Shown: positions 47,306-56,501 of the stretch, in pieces | Numbering within the stretch: the stretch's first letter is position 1 | Layout of the letters: every line of letters starts with the position of its first letter | Assembly: GCA_963839515.1 (NCBI GenBank) | Contig: CAWIVN010000023.1 | Span: 744,001-808,000 of the forward strand | Direction: 5' to 3' | Source: Fredericiella sp963839515 | GTDB lineage: Bacteria; Chloroflexota; Anaerolineae; Caldilineales; Caldilineaceae | Length of the DNA: 64,000 bases | Position numbers and translations under genes: made by a program | The notes under the pieces: generated by a model | The model's database searches: none | Told to the model about the DNA's origin: nothing | Seen by the model: only the letters and a program-made list of their open reading frames with translations

Positions 47306-48676
47306 ATGAAGCAAAAACGCAACTGGGCGCCCTTTCTATTGATCCTGCCGTCCATCGTCTATCTGGCCCTCTTTTTTGCCTGGCCGATGTTTCGCGCGCT
47401 TACCCTCTCCGTATGGGATGAAGACGCCATCCTGCGTCTGAACCAAGAGGCGAGCGCCCGGAGCGCCCATGCGGGCTCGTTACCACGGGGCACGCGCATC
47501 GCCGTGCTGGACCGCCAGGGCAACGCAGTAAGCCCTGAAGAGCTAGGGCAGAACAACTTGAAGACGGAGACGTGGTACCAGATTCGTGGCGAGGATCCTG
47601 GCGGACAGATGATTGAGGGGTGGGCGCCGGAAACGCGTGTGCGTGTGCGTGAGCAGGACGCGAGCGGGCGTCCCACGGCGGGCACGATCCGGCGCAAGTT
47701 GGGCAGCGGCGTCGACCCACTGACGGATGTCTTCTCGGTTCCGTCACAGGTAGGCGAGGTCGTAGGAAAGCTGGATGCCAGTGTGGGCGTGGAGATTCTG
47801 GACACTTCCATCCTCGAACTCTGGTATCTCATTCGCGGCGCAGATCCAGGCGGAGCGACTGTAGAGGGCTGGTCCCAGTCGCGCTATATTCAAGTCTATG
47901 GCGACGGCGAGACCGGCCGTATCGACAGCGGCAATGCCGGCGAACTGACGCCGCGCTACATCCAGGCGATGGTGAACGATCGCTTCTTCTGGCCTGCCCT
48001 GACGACGACCCTATTGTTGATGGCGATCATCATCCCCTTGCAGTTTGTGCTGGCCATCATTATGGCGCTTGTCATCCAGGCGCAGCTCAGGGGCAACAGC
48101 TTCTTTTTGTACGTCTACGCGATCGCCCTGGGTGTGTCTGATCTGGCGGTAGGCATCGTCTGGTACGCTATTTTTACCCAGTATGGCTATCTCAACAGCA
48201 TCTTGCAGTCGTTGGGGCTGATCGCCGCGCCTGTCGCCTATCTGACTGCCGACACCCGCTACTGGATCATTCTTGCGATCTGCCTGGCAGAAATATGGCG
48301 GGCGACGGCGATCGTCATGGTAGTGGTCGTGTCAGGGCTGCAAGCGATCTCCACCGACGTGCTGGAGGCCGCCGATCTTTTCGGCGCCGGCCTGTGGAAG
48401 CGCCTGCGCTATGTGATCCTGCCCATGCTGCGGCCCAGCCTGCAGGTGGCGTTGATCCTGCGCACGATCCTGGCGCTGCAAGTTTTTGCCGTGGTCATTG
48501 CGTTGAGTGGCGGCGACATCGTGACCGTGTTGGCAAACGAAGCGTACCGGCAGTACTACGACTTGCGCAACGTCAACGTGGCGGCGGCCTATGCCGGCCT
48601 GATTCTGCTGCTGTCCATGATCAGCGCAGTGTTCTATCTGCGCATGGTGCGCACGAATGAGGAGGCCCAAGCATGA
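47306..48676 (+). CDS. Sugar ABC transporter permease with SH3-like insertion
   Basis: The 456-residue protein is a MalF/UgpA-type permease: TM1 at about 9-32 and five further helices from residue 229, with the ATPase-contact loop EAADLFGAGLWKRLRYVILP. Between TM1 and TM2 lie about 190 extracytoplasmic residues with two related units. One contains ETWYQIRGEDPGGQMIEGW (89-106) and the other ELWYLIRGADPGGATVEGW (171-189). The W-Y-x-I-R-G...EGW layout resembles bacterial SH3 domains. Normal family members of this type are about 290-310 residues. Start ATG 47306 follows GGAGCGAG. It overlaps the next permease by four bases. Confidence 0.88.
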   Translation: MKQKRNWAPFLLILPSIVYLALFFAWPMFRALTLSVWDEDAILRLNQEASARSAHAGSLPRGTRIAVLDRQGNAVSPEELGQNNLKTETWYQIRGEDPGGQMIEGWAPETRVRVREQDASGRPTAGTIRRKLGSGVDPLTDVFSVPSQVGEVVGKLDASVGVEILDTSILELWYLIRGADPGGATVEGWSQSRYIQVYGDGETGRIDSGNAGELTPRYIQAMVNDRFFWPALTTTLLLMAIIIPLQFVLAIIMALVIQAQLRGNSFFLYVYAIALGVSDLAVGIVWYAIFTQYGYLNSILQSLGLIAAPVAYLTADTRYWIILAICLAEIWRATAIVMVVVVSGLQAISTDVLEAADLFGAGLWKRLRYVILPMLRPSLQVALILRTILALQVFAVVIALSGGDIVTVLANEAYRQYYDLRNVNVAAAYAGLILLLSMISAVFYLRMVRTNEEAQA

Positions 48677-49566
48677 TCGCAGCAGGTGAGCTTGCCAGAC
48701 CGGGAGCAGCGCAGGCCTCGGCCGAAATGCAGCGGGAGCGCGAGCGGGCGCTCAGACGGCAGCGCATCAACCGCGGGCTGGGGTATCTACTTGCCATTGC
48801 GATTTGCCTATGGGTGTTGGTGCCGATCTGGTTTATCGGGTCCATGGCGTTCACAACGCCGGCGTACGTGCGCGCGTATCCCAAGGGCGTGCTGCCCTTT
48901 ATTCCGTTCTCGCTGGACACAATGCGTTTCTTCCTGAGCTCCAGCGGCATCGTCCCGGGAACGATCAACAGCATTGTCGTGGCGATGATCACGCTGATTT
49001 TATCGACCCTGATCGCCGCACCGGCCGGTTACGCCACCTCGCGGTACATCTTCCGCGGGCGAGACACCTACCGGCTCTCGATCCTGGCGGTGCGCGCCTT
49101 CCCCGTCGTGATCCTGGCAATTCCGCTGGCCGTGGTGTTTATCAACCTGGGAATTTACGACAGCGTCTACAGCCTGGCATTGATGCACACGGCGCTCACC
49201 TTGCCGACTACGATCCTGGTGATCGGCAGTGTTTTTGCCAGCATTCCCTATGAATTGGAGGAGGCGGCGCAGGTCTTTGGCTGCAGCCCGCTGCGGGCTT
49301 TCCGCACGGTGGTGCTGCCGCTGGCGGCGCCTGGGATTGCCGCCGCCGCCATTTTTACATTTGTCATGTCCTGGAACGAGGTGTTCGCCGCCAGCATCCT
49401 GACGGTGCGCAACCGGACCCTGCCGGCGCAGGTATTGAGCGCGCTGAACCAGTCGTCGGAAGCCTACCAATTTGCCGGGGCGTTTTTCATGATGATCCCC
49501 GCATTGATCTTTATTTTTGTCATCCGTCGCTACCTGTTCAACATGTGGGGACAGGTGACGAAATAG
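48673..49566 (+). CDS. Sugar ABC transporter permease (MalG/UgpE type)
   Basis: The 297-residue protein has six predicted helices and the ATPase-contact EAA motif ELEEAAQVFGCSPLRAFRTV. It pairs with the upstream permease to form the membrane channel. The first 35 residues are charged and cytoplasmic (EMQRERERALRRQRINRG). ATG 48673 overlaps the TGA of the upstream permease (ATGA), indicating translational coupling. The ATPase gene follows after 43 bases. Confidence 0.93.
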   Translation: MIAAGELARPGAAQASAEMQRERERALRRQRINRGLGYLLAIAICLWVLVPIWFIGSMAFTTPAYVRAYPKGVLPFIPFSLDTMRFFLSSSGIVPGTINSIVVAMITLILSTLIAAPAGYATSRYIFRGRDTYRLSILAVRAFPVVILAIPLAVVFINLGIYDSVYSLALMHTALTLPTTILVIGSVFASIPYELEEAAQVFGCSPLRAFRTVVLPLAAPGIAAAAIFTFVMSWNEVFAASILTVRNRTLPAQVLSALNQSSEAYQFAGAFFMMIPALIFIFVIRRYLFNMWGQVTK

Positions 49567-49609
49567 CACAGCCGTGCGATGATCTGCATTGTTAGCGCGT
49601 AGGTGAGCC

Positions 49610-50746
49610 ATGGCCGAGATCAAGATCGAGAACGTCACAAAAAAGTTTGGTGACTTTGTCGCCGTCGACAACATCAGCCTGGACGTCGAGGACCAGGAGT
49701 TTATGGTGCTCCTGGGGCCAAGCGGCTGTGGCAAGACCACCTTGCTGCGTGCGGTGGCTGGGTTAGGCATGGCGGACGCCGGCCGCATCAGCATCGGCGG
49801 CCAGGACGTGACCTACATGCCCGCACGCCGCCGCGGCATCTCCATGGTTTTTCAGAGCTATGCCATCTTCCCGCACATGAAGGTCTACGACAACATAGCC
49901 TTCGGGCTAAAGATGAACAATGCGGACAAGGCCGAGACAGAGCGCCGCGTGCGCGAGGCGGCCGAGCTGCTCCACATCGAGGATATGCTCGACCGCTACC
50001 CGGGCAAGATGAGCGGCGGCCAGCGCCAGCGCGTGGCCGTGGCCCGCGCCATCGCGATGAAGTCAAAGGTGCTGCTCATGGACGAACCGTTGAGCAATCT
50101 GGACGCGCTGCTGCGCCTGGAGATGCGCGCCGAACTCAAACGATTGCTGGCGGAAATCAAGACGACAACCATCTATGTTACTCACGACCAGATCGAGGCG
50201 CTGAGCATGGGTGACCGCATCGCCGTGATGCGCAAGGGCGCCATCGAACAGTGCGACAAGCCCACGATCGTCTACGACCTACCCAGCACCGATTTTGTCG
50301 GCGGCTTTATCGGCAATCCGCCGATGAACTTCATGGATGCGCAGGTGCAGCGACACAATGGCAGTGTCGGTGGCAGTGTCGGTGGCAGTGTCGGTGGCGG
50401 TGTCGACGTGGCGATCGGCGATTTTCGTCTTGCCCCGCCCAGCGCGCTGCAACCGCTGCTTGGAGCATATGACGGCCGGCCGATCGTGTTGGGCATCCGT
50501 GCCGAAAACATGGAAACGCTGGCCCAACCGGTCGACGACGGTCTCAAGGTGCGGGTACTCGTGGTGGAGCCGCTCGGCGCGCAGAACCTGCTGACCGTGA
50601 AGATCGGCGCCAACACGGTGAAGGTTTCCACCCATCCATCATTCGTGGTGGCCCCCAACCAGGACGTCTGGCTGCGGTTCCCGGCCGACAAGATTCGCTG
50701 GATCGACCGCGACAGCGGGCGAGTCCTCTATCCTGGCGTGGTGTGA
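49610..50746 (+). CDS. Sugar ABC transporter ATP-binding protein (MalK/UgpC type)
   Basis: The 378-residue ATPase has Walker A GPSGCGKTT near 37, signature MSGGQRQRVAVARAI, Walker B LLMDEPLSNLD and switch His in YVTHDQIEALSMGD. The C-terminal regulatory domain holds a Ser-Gly-Val tandem, NGSVGGSVGGSVGGGV (about 249-264). It comes from a 12-base repeat, GGTGGCAGTGTC, at 50352-50402, which is not typical of the family. It powers the permease pair upstream. The sugar phosphorylase gene starts four bases after its stop. Confidence 0.93.
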   Translation: MAEIKIENVTKKFGDFVAVDNISLDVEDQEFMVLLGPSGCGKTTLLRAVAGLGMADAGRISIGGQDVTYMPARRRGISMVFQSYAIFPHMKVYDNIAFGLKMNNADKAETERRVREAAELLHIEDMLDRYPGKMSGGQRQRVAVARAIAMKSKVLLMDEPLSNLDALLRLEMRAELKRLLAEIKTTTIYVTHDQIEALSMGDRIAVMRKGAIEQCDKPTIVYDLPSTDFVGGFIGNPPMNFMDAQVQRHNGSVGGSVGGSVGGGVDVAIGDFRLAPPSALQPLLGAYDGRPIVLGIRAENMETLAQPVDDGLKVRVLVVEPLGAQNLLTVKIGANTVKVSTHPSFVVAPNQDVWLRFPADKIRWIDRDSGRVLYPGVV

Positions 50747-50749
50747 ACT

Positions 50750-52495
50750 ATGGCCATACGAGAATTGCTCTCGGCGATCTACCCTCAACCGCAGGTTGAG
50801 GAGCTATTTGACGCCATCGCGCAGAGGATCGAGGCATTCCGCCGGCGCTACCCGCAGCTTGCGAATGCTGCTTTCCTGGCCGACCAGATCAACCTGCAAG
50901 ACGTCATCCTCATCACCTATGGCGACCAGTTCCGCGAGCCCCAGCGTCCACCGCTGCAATCCTTGCGTACATTTCTGGACGACTACCTGCAGGATCTAAT
51001 CAGCGGCGTGCACCTGCTGCCTTTCTATCCCTACTCGTCGGATGACGGTTTTTCGGTGATCGATTATTACCAGGTTGCGCCGGACCTGGGCACGTGGCAA
51101 GACGTAGCTGCCTTGGGGGAAGAGTATCGCCTGGCGTTTGATCTGGTCGTGAACCATGTTTCAGCGCGGTCGGCGTGGTTTCAGGGCTTTCTTGCCGGCA
51201 CCTCGCCCTATAACGGCTATTTTTTGATTGTAGATCCCGCGACAGATCTGACGGGCGTGGTGCGGCCGCGTGCCATGCCGGTTCTCACGCGGTTTGATAC
51301 GGCGGACGGCGAGCGTCACGTCTGGACCACCTTCAGCGAGGATCAGATCGACCTGAACTTCCACAACCCCCTGGTCCTGTTGGAGCTGATAGACGTGCTG
51401 CTGTTTTACGCTGCCCGGGGCGCACAGATCATCCGCCTGGATGCCATCGCCTACCTGTGGAAGATTCCCGGCACCGCCTGCATCCACCTGCCGCAGACGC
51501 ATGCCGTCGTCAAGCTGGTGCGGGCCATCCTGGACCTGACCGCGCCCGCGGTGCAGCTGCTCACGGAGACAAACGTACCGCATGCGGAGAACATCAGCTA
51601 CTTTGGTGAATACAGGACCGAACGCGGCGGCAGCGACGAGGCCCAGATGGTCTACCAGTTTCCGTTGGGGCCACTCACCTTGCACACCTTGCTGACCGGT
51701 GACACAACCAGGTTGACGGAATGGGTGCAGGGGCTGCCCGAGCTTGCGCCCGGGACCGCCTTCTTCAATTTCACCGCCTCACACGACGGCATCGGCGTGC
51801 GGCCGGCAGAAGGATTACTCTCCGCAGGTGAGATCCGGCGGCTGGTGGAAACCACGCTGGCGCATGGCGGCCAGGTATCTTACAAATCCAACGCAGATGG
51901 CAGCCGGAGCCCCTATGAGCTGAACATCACCTGGTACGATGTGCTGAATGATCCGGCACAGCCCGCGCCTGCGTTGGATGTGGCGCGCTTCCTGGCTTCG
52001 CAGGCCATCATGCTTGCCCTGGCAGGAGTACCGGGCATCTATGTTCACAGCCTGTTTGGCTCGCGCAGTTGCGAGCGCTGCCGGGAAGCGACCGGCCACG
52101 CGCGCTCACTCAACCGTGAGAAGTTTTGGCTGGCAGAAATTCGGCGCGACCTGGATGATCCCCAGGCGCTCCGAGCGGCCGTCTTTGCCGGGTATCGCCA
52201 TCTGCTAAAGATTTTTAGTGAGCAATTCCACGCCCATCCTGGGACACGCCAGCGTGTCTTGCGCTTGGGGGCCAACATCTTTGCCCTGCTGCGAACTGCG
52301 GAAGACGGTCACAGTGTGCTGTGCATGACCAATGCGCTGGCAGAAGAAGTATGTGTTGAGGTCAAGCTGCGGGAGCTCCAGTTGCCGCGCTGGGCCCCGT
52401 GCGTCGATGCACTGAGCGGCGAGACGATCAGCGCGCAAGGCGAGGTGCTGACGTGTTCGCTTAGGCCCTACCAGACGCGGTGGATTGTGCTATAG
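50750..52495 (+). CDS. GH13 sugar phosphorylase (sucrose/glucosylglycerate phosphorylase-like)
   Basis: The 581-residue protein is a GH13 subfamily 18-type enzyme. It has nucleophile D231 in QIIRLDAIAYLWK, acid/base E273 in LLTETNVPHAENISYFG and D346 in FTASHDGIGV, and the early HLLPFYPYSSDDGFSV barrel strand. Phosphorylases of this group split a disaccharide with phosphate into glucose 1-phosphate and the other moiety. The motifs and the gene context (LacI regulator, CUT1 importer) resemble E. coli YcjM, a glucosylglycerate phosphorylase, but sucrose or another glucoside is possible. It is the last gene of the operon and converges with the metallo-beta-lactamase gene 12 bases away. Confidence 0.87.
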   Translation: MAIRELLSAIYPQPQVEELFDAIAQRIEAFRRRYPQLANAAFLADQINLQDVILITYGDQFREPQRPPLQSLRTFLDDYLQDLISGVHLLPFYPYSSDDGFSVIDYYQVAPDLGTWQDVAALGEEYRLAFDLVVNHVSARSAWFQGFLAGTSPYNGYFLIVDPATDLTGVVRPRAMPVLTRFDTADGERHVWTTFSEDQIDLNFHNPLVLLELIDVLLFYAARGAQIIRLDAIAYLWKIPGTACIHLPQTHAVVKLVRAILDLTAPAVQLLTETNVPHAENISYFGEYRTERGGSDEAQMVYQFPLGPLTLHTLLTGDTTRLTEWVQGLPELAPGTAFFNFTASHDGIGVRPAEGLLSAGEIRRLVETTLAHGGQVSYKSNADGSRSPYELNITWYDVLNDPAQPAPALDVARFLASQAIMLALAGVPGIYVHSLFGSRSCERCREATGHARSLNREKFWLAEIRRDLDDPQALRAAVFAGYRHLLKIFSEQFHAHPGTRQRVLRLGANIFALLRTAEDGHSVLCMTNALAEEVCVEVKLRELQLPRWAPCVDALSGETISAQGEVLTCSLRPYQTRWIVL

Positions 52496-52507
52496 ATATT
52501 GCCCCCA

Positions 52508-55500
52508 TCACCCTTCTACTACCGCGGCAACCCGTTCCAACCCTAACGCCTGCGCCGCCCGCAGCCGATAGAGCCCATCCAGCAGCAGGTAGCCGTCGCG
52601 CAGCCGGCGCACGACGATGGGCGGCGCGATCCGCCCGTCGCGGCGGGCGCGCTGGATGGCGCTATCGAGCTTGGCCGGGTTGAGCGCCTGTGCCCCCTGC
52701 TGCGCGGGAATGCGCACCTGCGCCACCGCAATCTCGATGGCGGGTGTCGTCGCAGCCACGGGTGCAGTCGTTGCCGCCGCCGCTGCGACCGGCCCGGCGC
52801 CAGCCAGGCATAGACGGTAGCCTGTCTCCGCCCAGAACTCCTGCTGCCAGGCGGCCAGTCGGCCGGCGTCCGGCAGGGACGCGAGGGTGACGCTCACTTC
52901 GCCGCGGTCGACAAATATGCTCGGCCCCTTGACAAGGATGCATGCATGCTGCAGGCAGCGCAGCCGCGCCGCGTCCACGATCGCGCCCTGGTTGGGCTGT
53001 GGGTTGATGCGCAGCGGCCAGCCAATTTCTTGCGCCAGCCGATCGATCGTGGCGCGATGGCGCTCGCCCACCTGCGGCGAAATAAACGAGAGCACGATGG
53101 CGCCATCCTTAAGGCTGGTGCGATACAACGTACTGCCCGCCAGCGCCTGCTTGAGCACCGCGTAGGCGGCGTTGATCTCAAGCGGTTCACCCGTAGTGGC
53201 AGAGCCAGGCACAGAGCCCGGCACAGAGCCCAGCGTCTGTTCGGCGAGCGTGATCTCAAGCTTGTAGCCACTGATGGCGAGATAGCGCGCCTCCACCGCG
53301 TCCCACAGCGCTGCGCCGGGAGCAGGGGCGTGGCTGGCGGGCAGCGCGAGGGTAACGGCCACGCGGCGTTCCAAGCGGTGGATCGCAGGCCCCTTGACAA
53401 CGGCCAACCCCTGCGGCAACACCTCGCTTACGAGCAGGTTTAGCGCACTCTGGTTGGCTTCCGGCGCCACCTCCACCTGCCAGCCGGTCTGTTCCGCCAG
53501 GGCAGCCAGTGCGCCGGCATATTCAACCTGTACCACATCGGGAAAATCAAAGATCAAGGCCAGCACGTGTTCGGCGAGCCGATAACCGGCGCGGCGCAGG
53601 CGCGCTTCGGGCGGAAAGTGGGCATTGGCCGTGGCCAGCGCCCGGTTCGGCTCCATTTGCACCGGGCTGTCCAGCGCGGCCAGCGCATCTGCCATGCGCC
53701 CCAGCGCAGCCGCGCTCACTGCCGCGCCGTCCGCCGCGCCCTCCGCCCCAGGAGCGAGCATGCTCAGCATGTCCTCGGGCCAGACCGTAAACCGTACAGG
53801 TGCGCTGCCGGCAACCGCTTCAAGCGCCGTCTCGGCCTGCCCTTCCGCCTGGACCTCTACGTGGTCGGCAGCAACGGCAACCACCTGCGCGACGCGCACT
53901 TCCCCCTCCGGGTCGCGCGCCAGCAACCAGCGTCCGTGGAGATCGCCGTGCGCCGCGATTTGCAGGCGCCGCCGCGTCGCCAGTTCCACTTGATCGCGGG
54001 CGCGCACACGATAGACATCGGCGCGCTGCCGGTCCGGCGCAAAGTACCGGTCATCGGCCGCCAGCGCGGCGGCCAGCGCCGCCACCTGTGCCGGTGAAGG
54101 CGCCGGGCGCTCACCCCACCAGATCTGCGCCAGCTCCAGCAGCGTGACCAGATCGCCGGCGCCGGCGGCCGCGTCGACGCTGGCTTGCAGCGCGTGCGAC
54201 AAGCGCTGCAGGTCGAGGGGACGCCTCCGGCCGATGCCCTGGGCAGGCGCTGGACGCACAGCTGGGGTGAAGTCAAAGCCAAAGGCCTGGCCGGCGCGCG
54301 GCAGCCGCACGTTGCGCCCGCGTGCCCGCAGCGCAGCGGCGAGACTGTGGCGTGCGTCCTCGTCGCCATGCACGAGAAAGACCTGCGCCGGATCGAGCGT
54401 CTCCACAAAGCTGACCAATTGCCCGGCGTCGGCATGGGCGGAGAGCGAGTACGTCCCCAGCCGGGCTTGCACTTCGATCTTGTCCTTGCCAAGACGCAGC
54501 GTCCCGCGGCCGCGCTGTGCCATCTCCTGCAGCCGGCGGCCGGGCGACTCCTCGTCTTGGTAGCCGGTGAGCAGGATGGCGTGCTGCGGCTGGCCGGCCA
54601 GGCCGCGCGCATAGGCCAGCGATGGGCCGCCCGCCAACATGCCCGAACTGGCGACAATGATGGCGGGGCCGGGCTCCCAGAGCAGCGCGTTGCGTTGGGC
54701 TGCGCTGGCCACCGGCTGGATTTGTTCGGTGTAGAAGGCGGCGCCCTGTTCCTGCAGGGCCAGTGGCAGCGCCGCGGGAAAGCTGCTGTAGGACTGGCAG
54801 ATCGCGCGCACCATGCCGTCGGCCCAGACCGGCACCCCGGCCAGTTCGCCGCGCCGCTGAAACTCGCCGAGGGTGAGCAGGATTTCCTGCGCCCGGCCAA
54901 GGGCAAAGGCCGGGATCAGCACCTTGCCGCCCGCCGCTGTCACCTCGGCTACGGTCTCCACGAGGCGGCGCTCCTCGGCGTGGCGGTTGGCATGCAGCCG
55001 ACCACCGTAGGTGCTTTCCAAGATCAGCACGTCGGGCGAAAAGACAGGCGGGCGCGCGCCGTCAACCGTGCGCTGCGGCGAAATAGAGATGTCGCCGGAG
55101 ATCAGGATACGCCCTTCGCTGCTACTCAACCCGATCATGGCCGCGCCGGCAATGTGGCCGGCCAGAAAGAAAGTAGCGGTCAGCCCCGGCGCCAGCGTGA
55201 GGGGCTGCAGCAGCTGCACCGGCGTGAAAGCGTTCAGCAAGCGGGTGGTCGCCACCTCGTCGAAGAGCGGCAGCTCGCCTTCGTCCTCCAGCCGCATCTG
55301 CATGATGCGGCGTGCGTCCTGGTGCAGCACGCGCGTCAGCTCGATAGTCACCGGCGTGGCGTAGACGGGTACGTTGGGGTAACGCTCTGTAACCAACTCC
55401 AGCGCGCCGGTATGGTCAGTGTGGGCATGGGTGACCAAAATGGCGTCGATGCCGCCGCTGCGCTCGATCTGGTCCAGGTCAGGCAGTTGGTCGCCGGCAA

Positions 55501-55624
55501 GGCCCCAGCGTGCCTTGGGCGTGGGGCGGATACCGGCGTCGACCAGCAGCCGGCGCCCACCGATCTCGATCAGGATGCAGCTCGCGCCGACCTCGTCGGC
55601 GCCGCCCAGAAACGTAATGTTCAT
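52508..55624 (-). CDS. Beta-CASP metallo-beta-lactamase fused to repeated modules and a ParB-like domain
   Basis: This 1038-residue protein begins with a CPSF-73-like nuclease: HAHTDH at 66-71, later metal ligands in FFLAGHIAGAA and ISGDISIS, a beta-CASP insert, the SLSAHADAGQL motif and LVHGDEDA (to about 440). A region of unknown fold follows. Then come two related units of about 85 residues, each with an NQ-x-A helix, a VKGP turn and a V-x-VTLA strand (VVKGPAIHRLERRVAVTLAL and LVKGPSIFVDRGEVSVTLAS). An Ala/Thr linker leads to a C-terminal segment, PPIVVRRLRDGYLLLDGLYR then AAQALGLERV, which matches the ParB/sulfiredoxin-like fold. Likely RNA or DNA processing. Start ATG 55624 is set by the N-terminal strand of the fold. 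Confidence 0.85.
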   Translation of the reverse strand: MNITFLGGADEVGASCILIEIGGRRLLVDAGIRPTPKARWGLAGDQLPDLDQIERSGGIDAILVTHAHTDHTGALELVTERYPNVPVYATPVTIELTRVLHQDARRIMQMRLEDEGELPLFDEVATTRLLNAFTPVQLLQPLTLAPGLTATFFLAGHIAGAAMIGLSSSEGRILISGDISISPQRTVDGARPPVFSPDVLILESTYGGRLHANRHAEERRLVETVAEVTAAGGKVLIPAFALGRAQEILLTLGEFQRRGELAGVPVWADGMVRAICQSYSSFPAALPLALQEQGAAFYTEQIQPVASAAQRNALLWEPGPAIIVASSGMLAGGPSLAYARGLAGQPQHAILLTGYQDEESPGRRLQEMAQRGRGTLRLGKDKIEVQARLGTYSLSAHADAGQLVSFVETLDPAQVFLVHGDEDARHSLAAALRARGRNVRLPRAGQAFGFDFTPAVRPAPAQGIGRRRPLDLQRLSHALQASVDAAAGAGDLVTLLELAQIWWGERPAPSPAQVAALAAALAADDRYFAPDRQRADVYRVRARDQVELATRRRLQIAAHGDLHGRWLLARDPEGEVRVAQVVAVAADHVEVQAEGQAETALEAVAGSAPVRFTVWPEDMLSMLAPGAEGAADGAAVSAAALGRMADALAALDSPVQMEPNRALATANAHFPPEARLRRAGYRLAEHVLALIFDFPDVVQVEYAGALAALAEQTGWQVEVAPEANQSALNLLVSEVLPQGLAVVKGPAIHRLERRVAVTLALPASHAPAPGAALWDAVEARYLAISGYKLEITLAEQTLGSVPGSVPGSATTGEPLEINAAYAVLKQALAGSTLYRTSLKDGAIVLSFISPQVGERHRATIDRLAQEIGWPLRINPQPNQGAIVDAARLRCLQHACILVKGPSIFVDRGEVSVTLASLPDAGRLAAWQQEFWAETGYRLCLAGAGPVAAAAATTAPVAATTPAIEIAVAQVRIPAQQGAQALNPAKLDSAIQRARRDGRIAPPIVVRRLRDGYLLLDGLYRLRAAQALGLERVAAVVEG

Positions 55625-55688
55625 AACGCTGATCGTCGCATGGACGCAGGAGATGTGCAAAAACTGCGAATGGCCGCGCCCAGCACCC

Positions 55689-56490
55689 TCATGGCGGCGT
55701 TGGAAGAGGAGTAGGTGCCGCATCTGGTGCTGGCGTATTCCCGAGCGCGTCGAGCAGAGTCCTTGCCGCACACAGGTCAGGTGTAGTGACGACGAGCGCC
55801 GGCGCCTGGGGCGCGGCTTCGACCAGATACTGCAGCCAGGCCAGTGTCTCGGGATCGCACCACTGCAAATCGTCGAGGACCAGCAGGAGAGGGTGAGGCT
55901 CAGCGGTGAAGCCACGACACAGCGCTTCAAAGAGACGTTTCTGCTCCCAACGCTCGGTCAGCGGTGCGGGCGCAGGTAAATGCGGATACTGAATGTGCAG
56001 CTCAGGGAGCAGGCGGGTTACTTCGCTCAACCAGATGGGGTCCAGCTTACCCAATCGGGCTTGGAGTGGGGGCGTACGCAGCAAGTCGGCCAAAGGAGCA
56101 TAGGCAAGCCGACCCTCGAGGGCATAGGCGCGGGCACGCGCAGCAGCATGGCCCTGGCGCCCGACGTGGAGCAGCAGTTCCTCGGCCAGGCGCGCCTTGC
56201 CGATGCCGGCTTCGCCGCAGATGGAAACCATGTGGATTCCGGACTGCAGCGCACGCGACCAGGCAGCGCGCAGGGTCTGCCATGCTCCCTGGCGGCCGAT
56301 CAGTGGATGGTCGACGAGTGCTGCACGCGTGTGCGGGCGGGCGGTCAGCGCGAGATAGTAGAGGAGGGCCTGCGCCTTGGAGGGCAGATGCTGCGCGCCG
56401 GCGGACCCATTGCAGCTGATCCGGGGGGCGCCCAGGAGATGAATTTGGAGCCTCGGAGACGCTGGCGCCAGCTGCAGCGGGAACGAGCGC
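55689..56490 (-). pseudogene. Truncated SARP/LuxR-type regulator with AAA ATPase domain
   Basis: On the minus strand, RLQIHLLGAPRISCNG and LPSKAQALLYYLAL look like the first strands and helix of a SARP winged-helix domain. After ARPHTRAALVDHPL the sequence jumps straight to GRQGAWQTLRAAW and a P-loop region VSICGEAGIGKARLAEELLL, so most of the DNA-binding and transcriptional-activator domain is missing. The ATPase part keeps LLLVLDDLQWCDPETLAWL (Walker B) and stops soon after, where full proteins continue for several hundred residues. There is no clear start codon. I read it as a fragment left by deletion. Confidence 0.7.
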
Positions 56491-56501
56491 AGCAGAGCTG
56501 A

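Noticed and set aside
54185..55714. 509-codon plus-strand open frame opposite the beta-CASP gene
   Set aside because: The minus-strand frame carries the metal-binding motifs. The opposite frame is a mirror of GC-rich codons.
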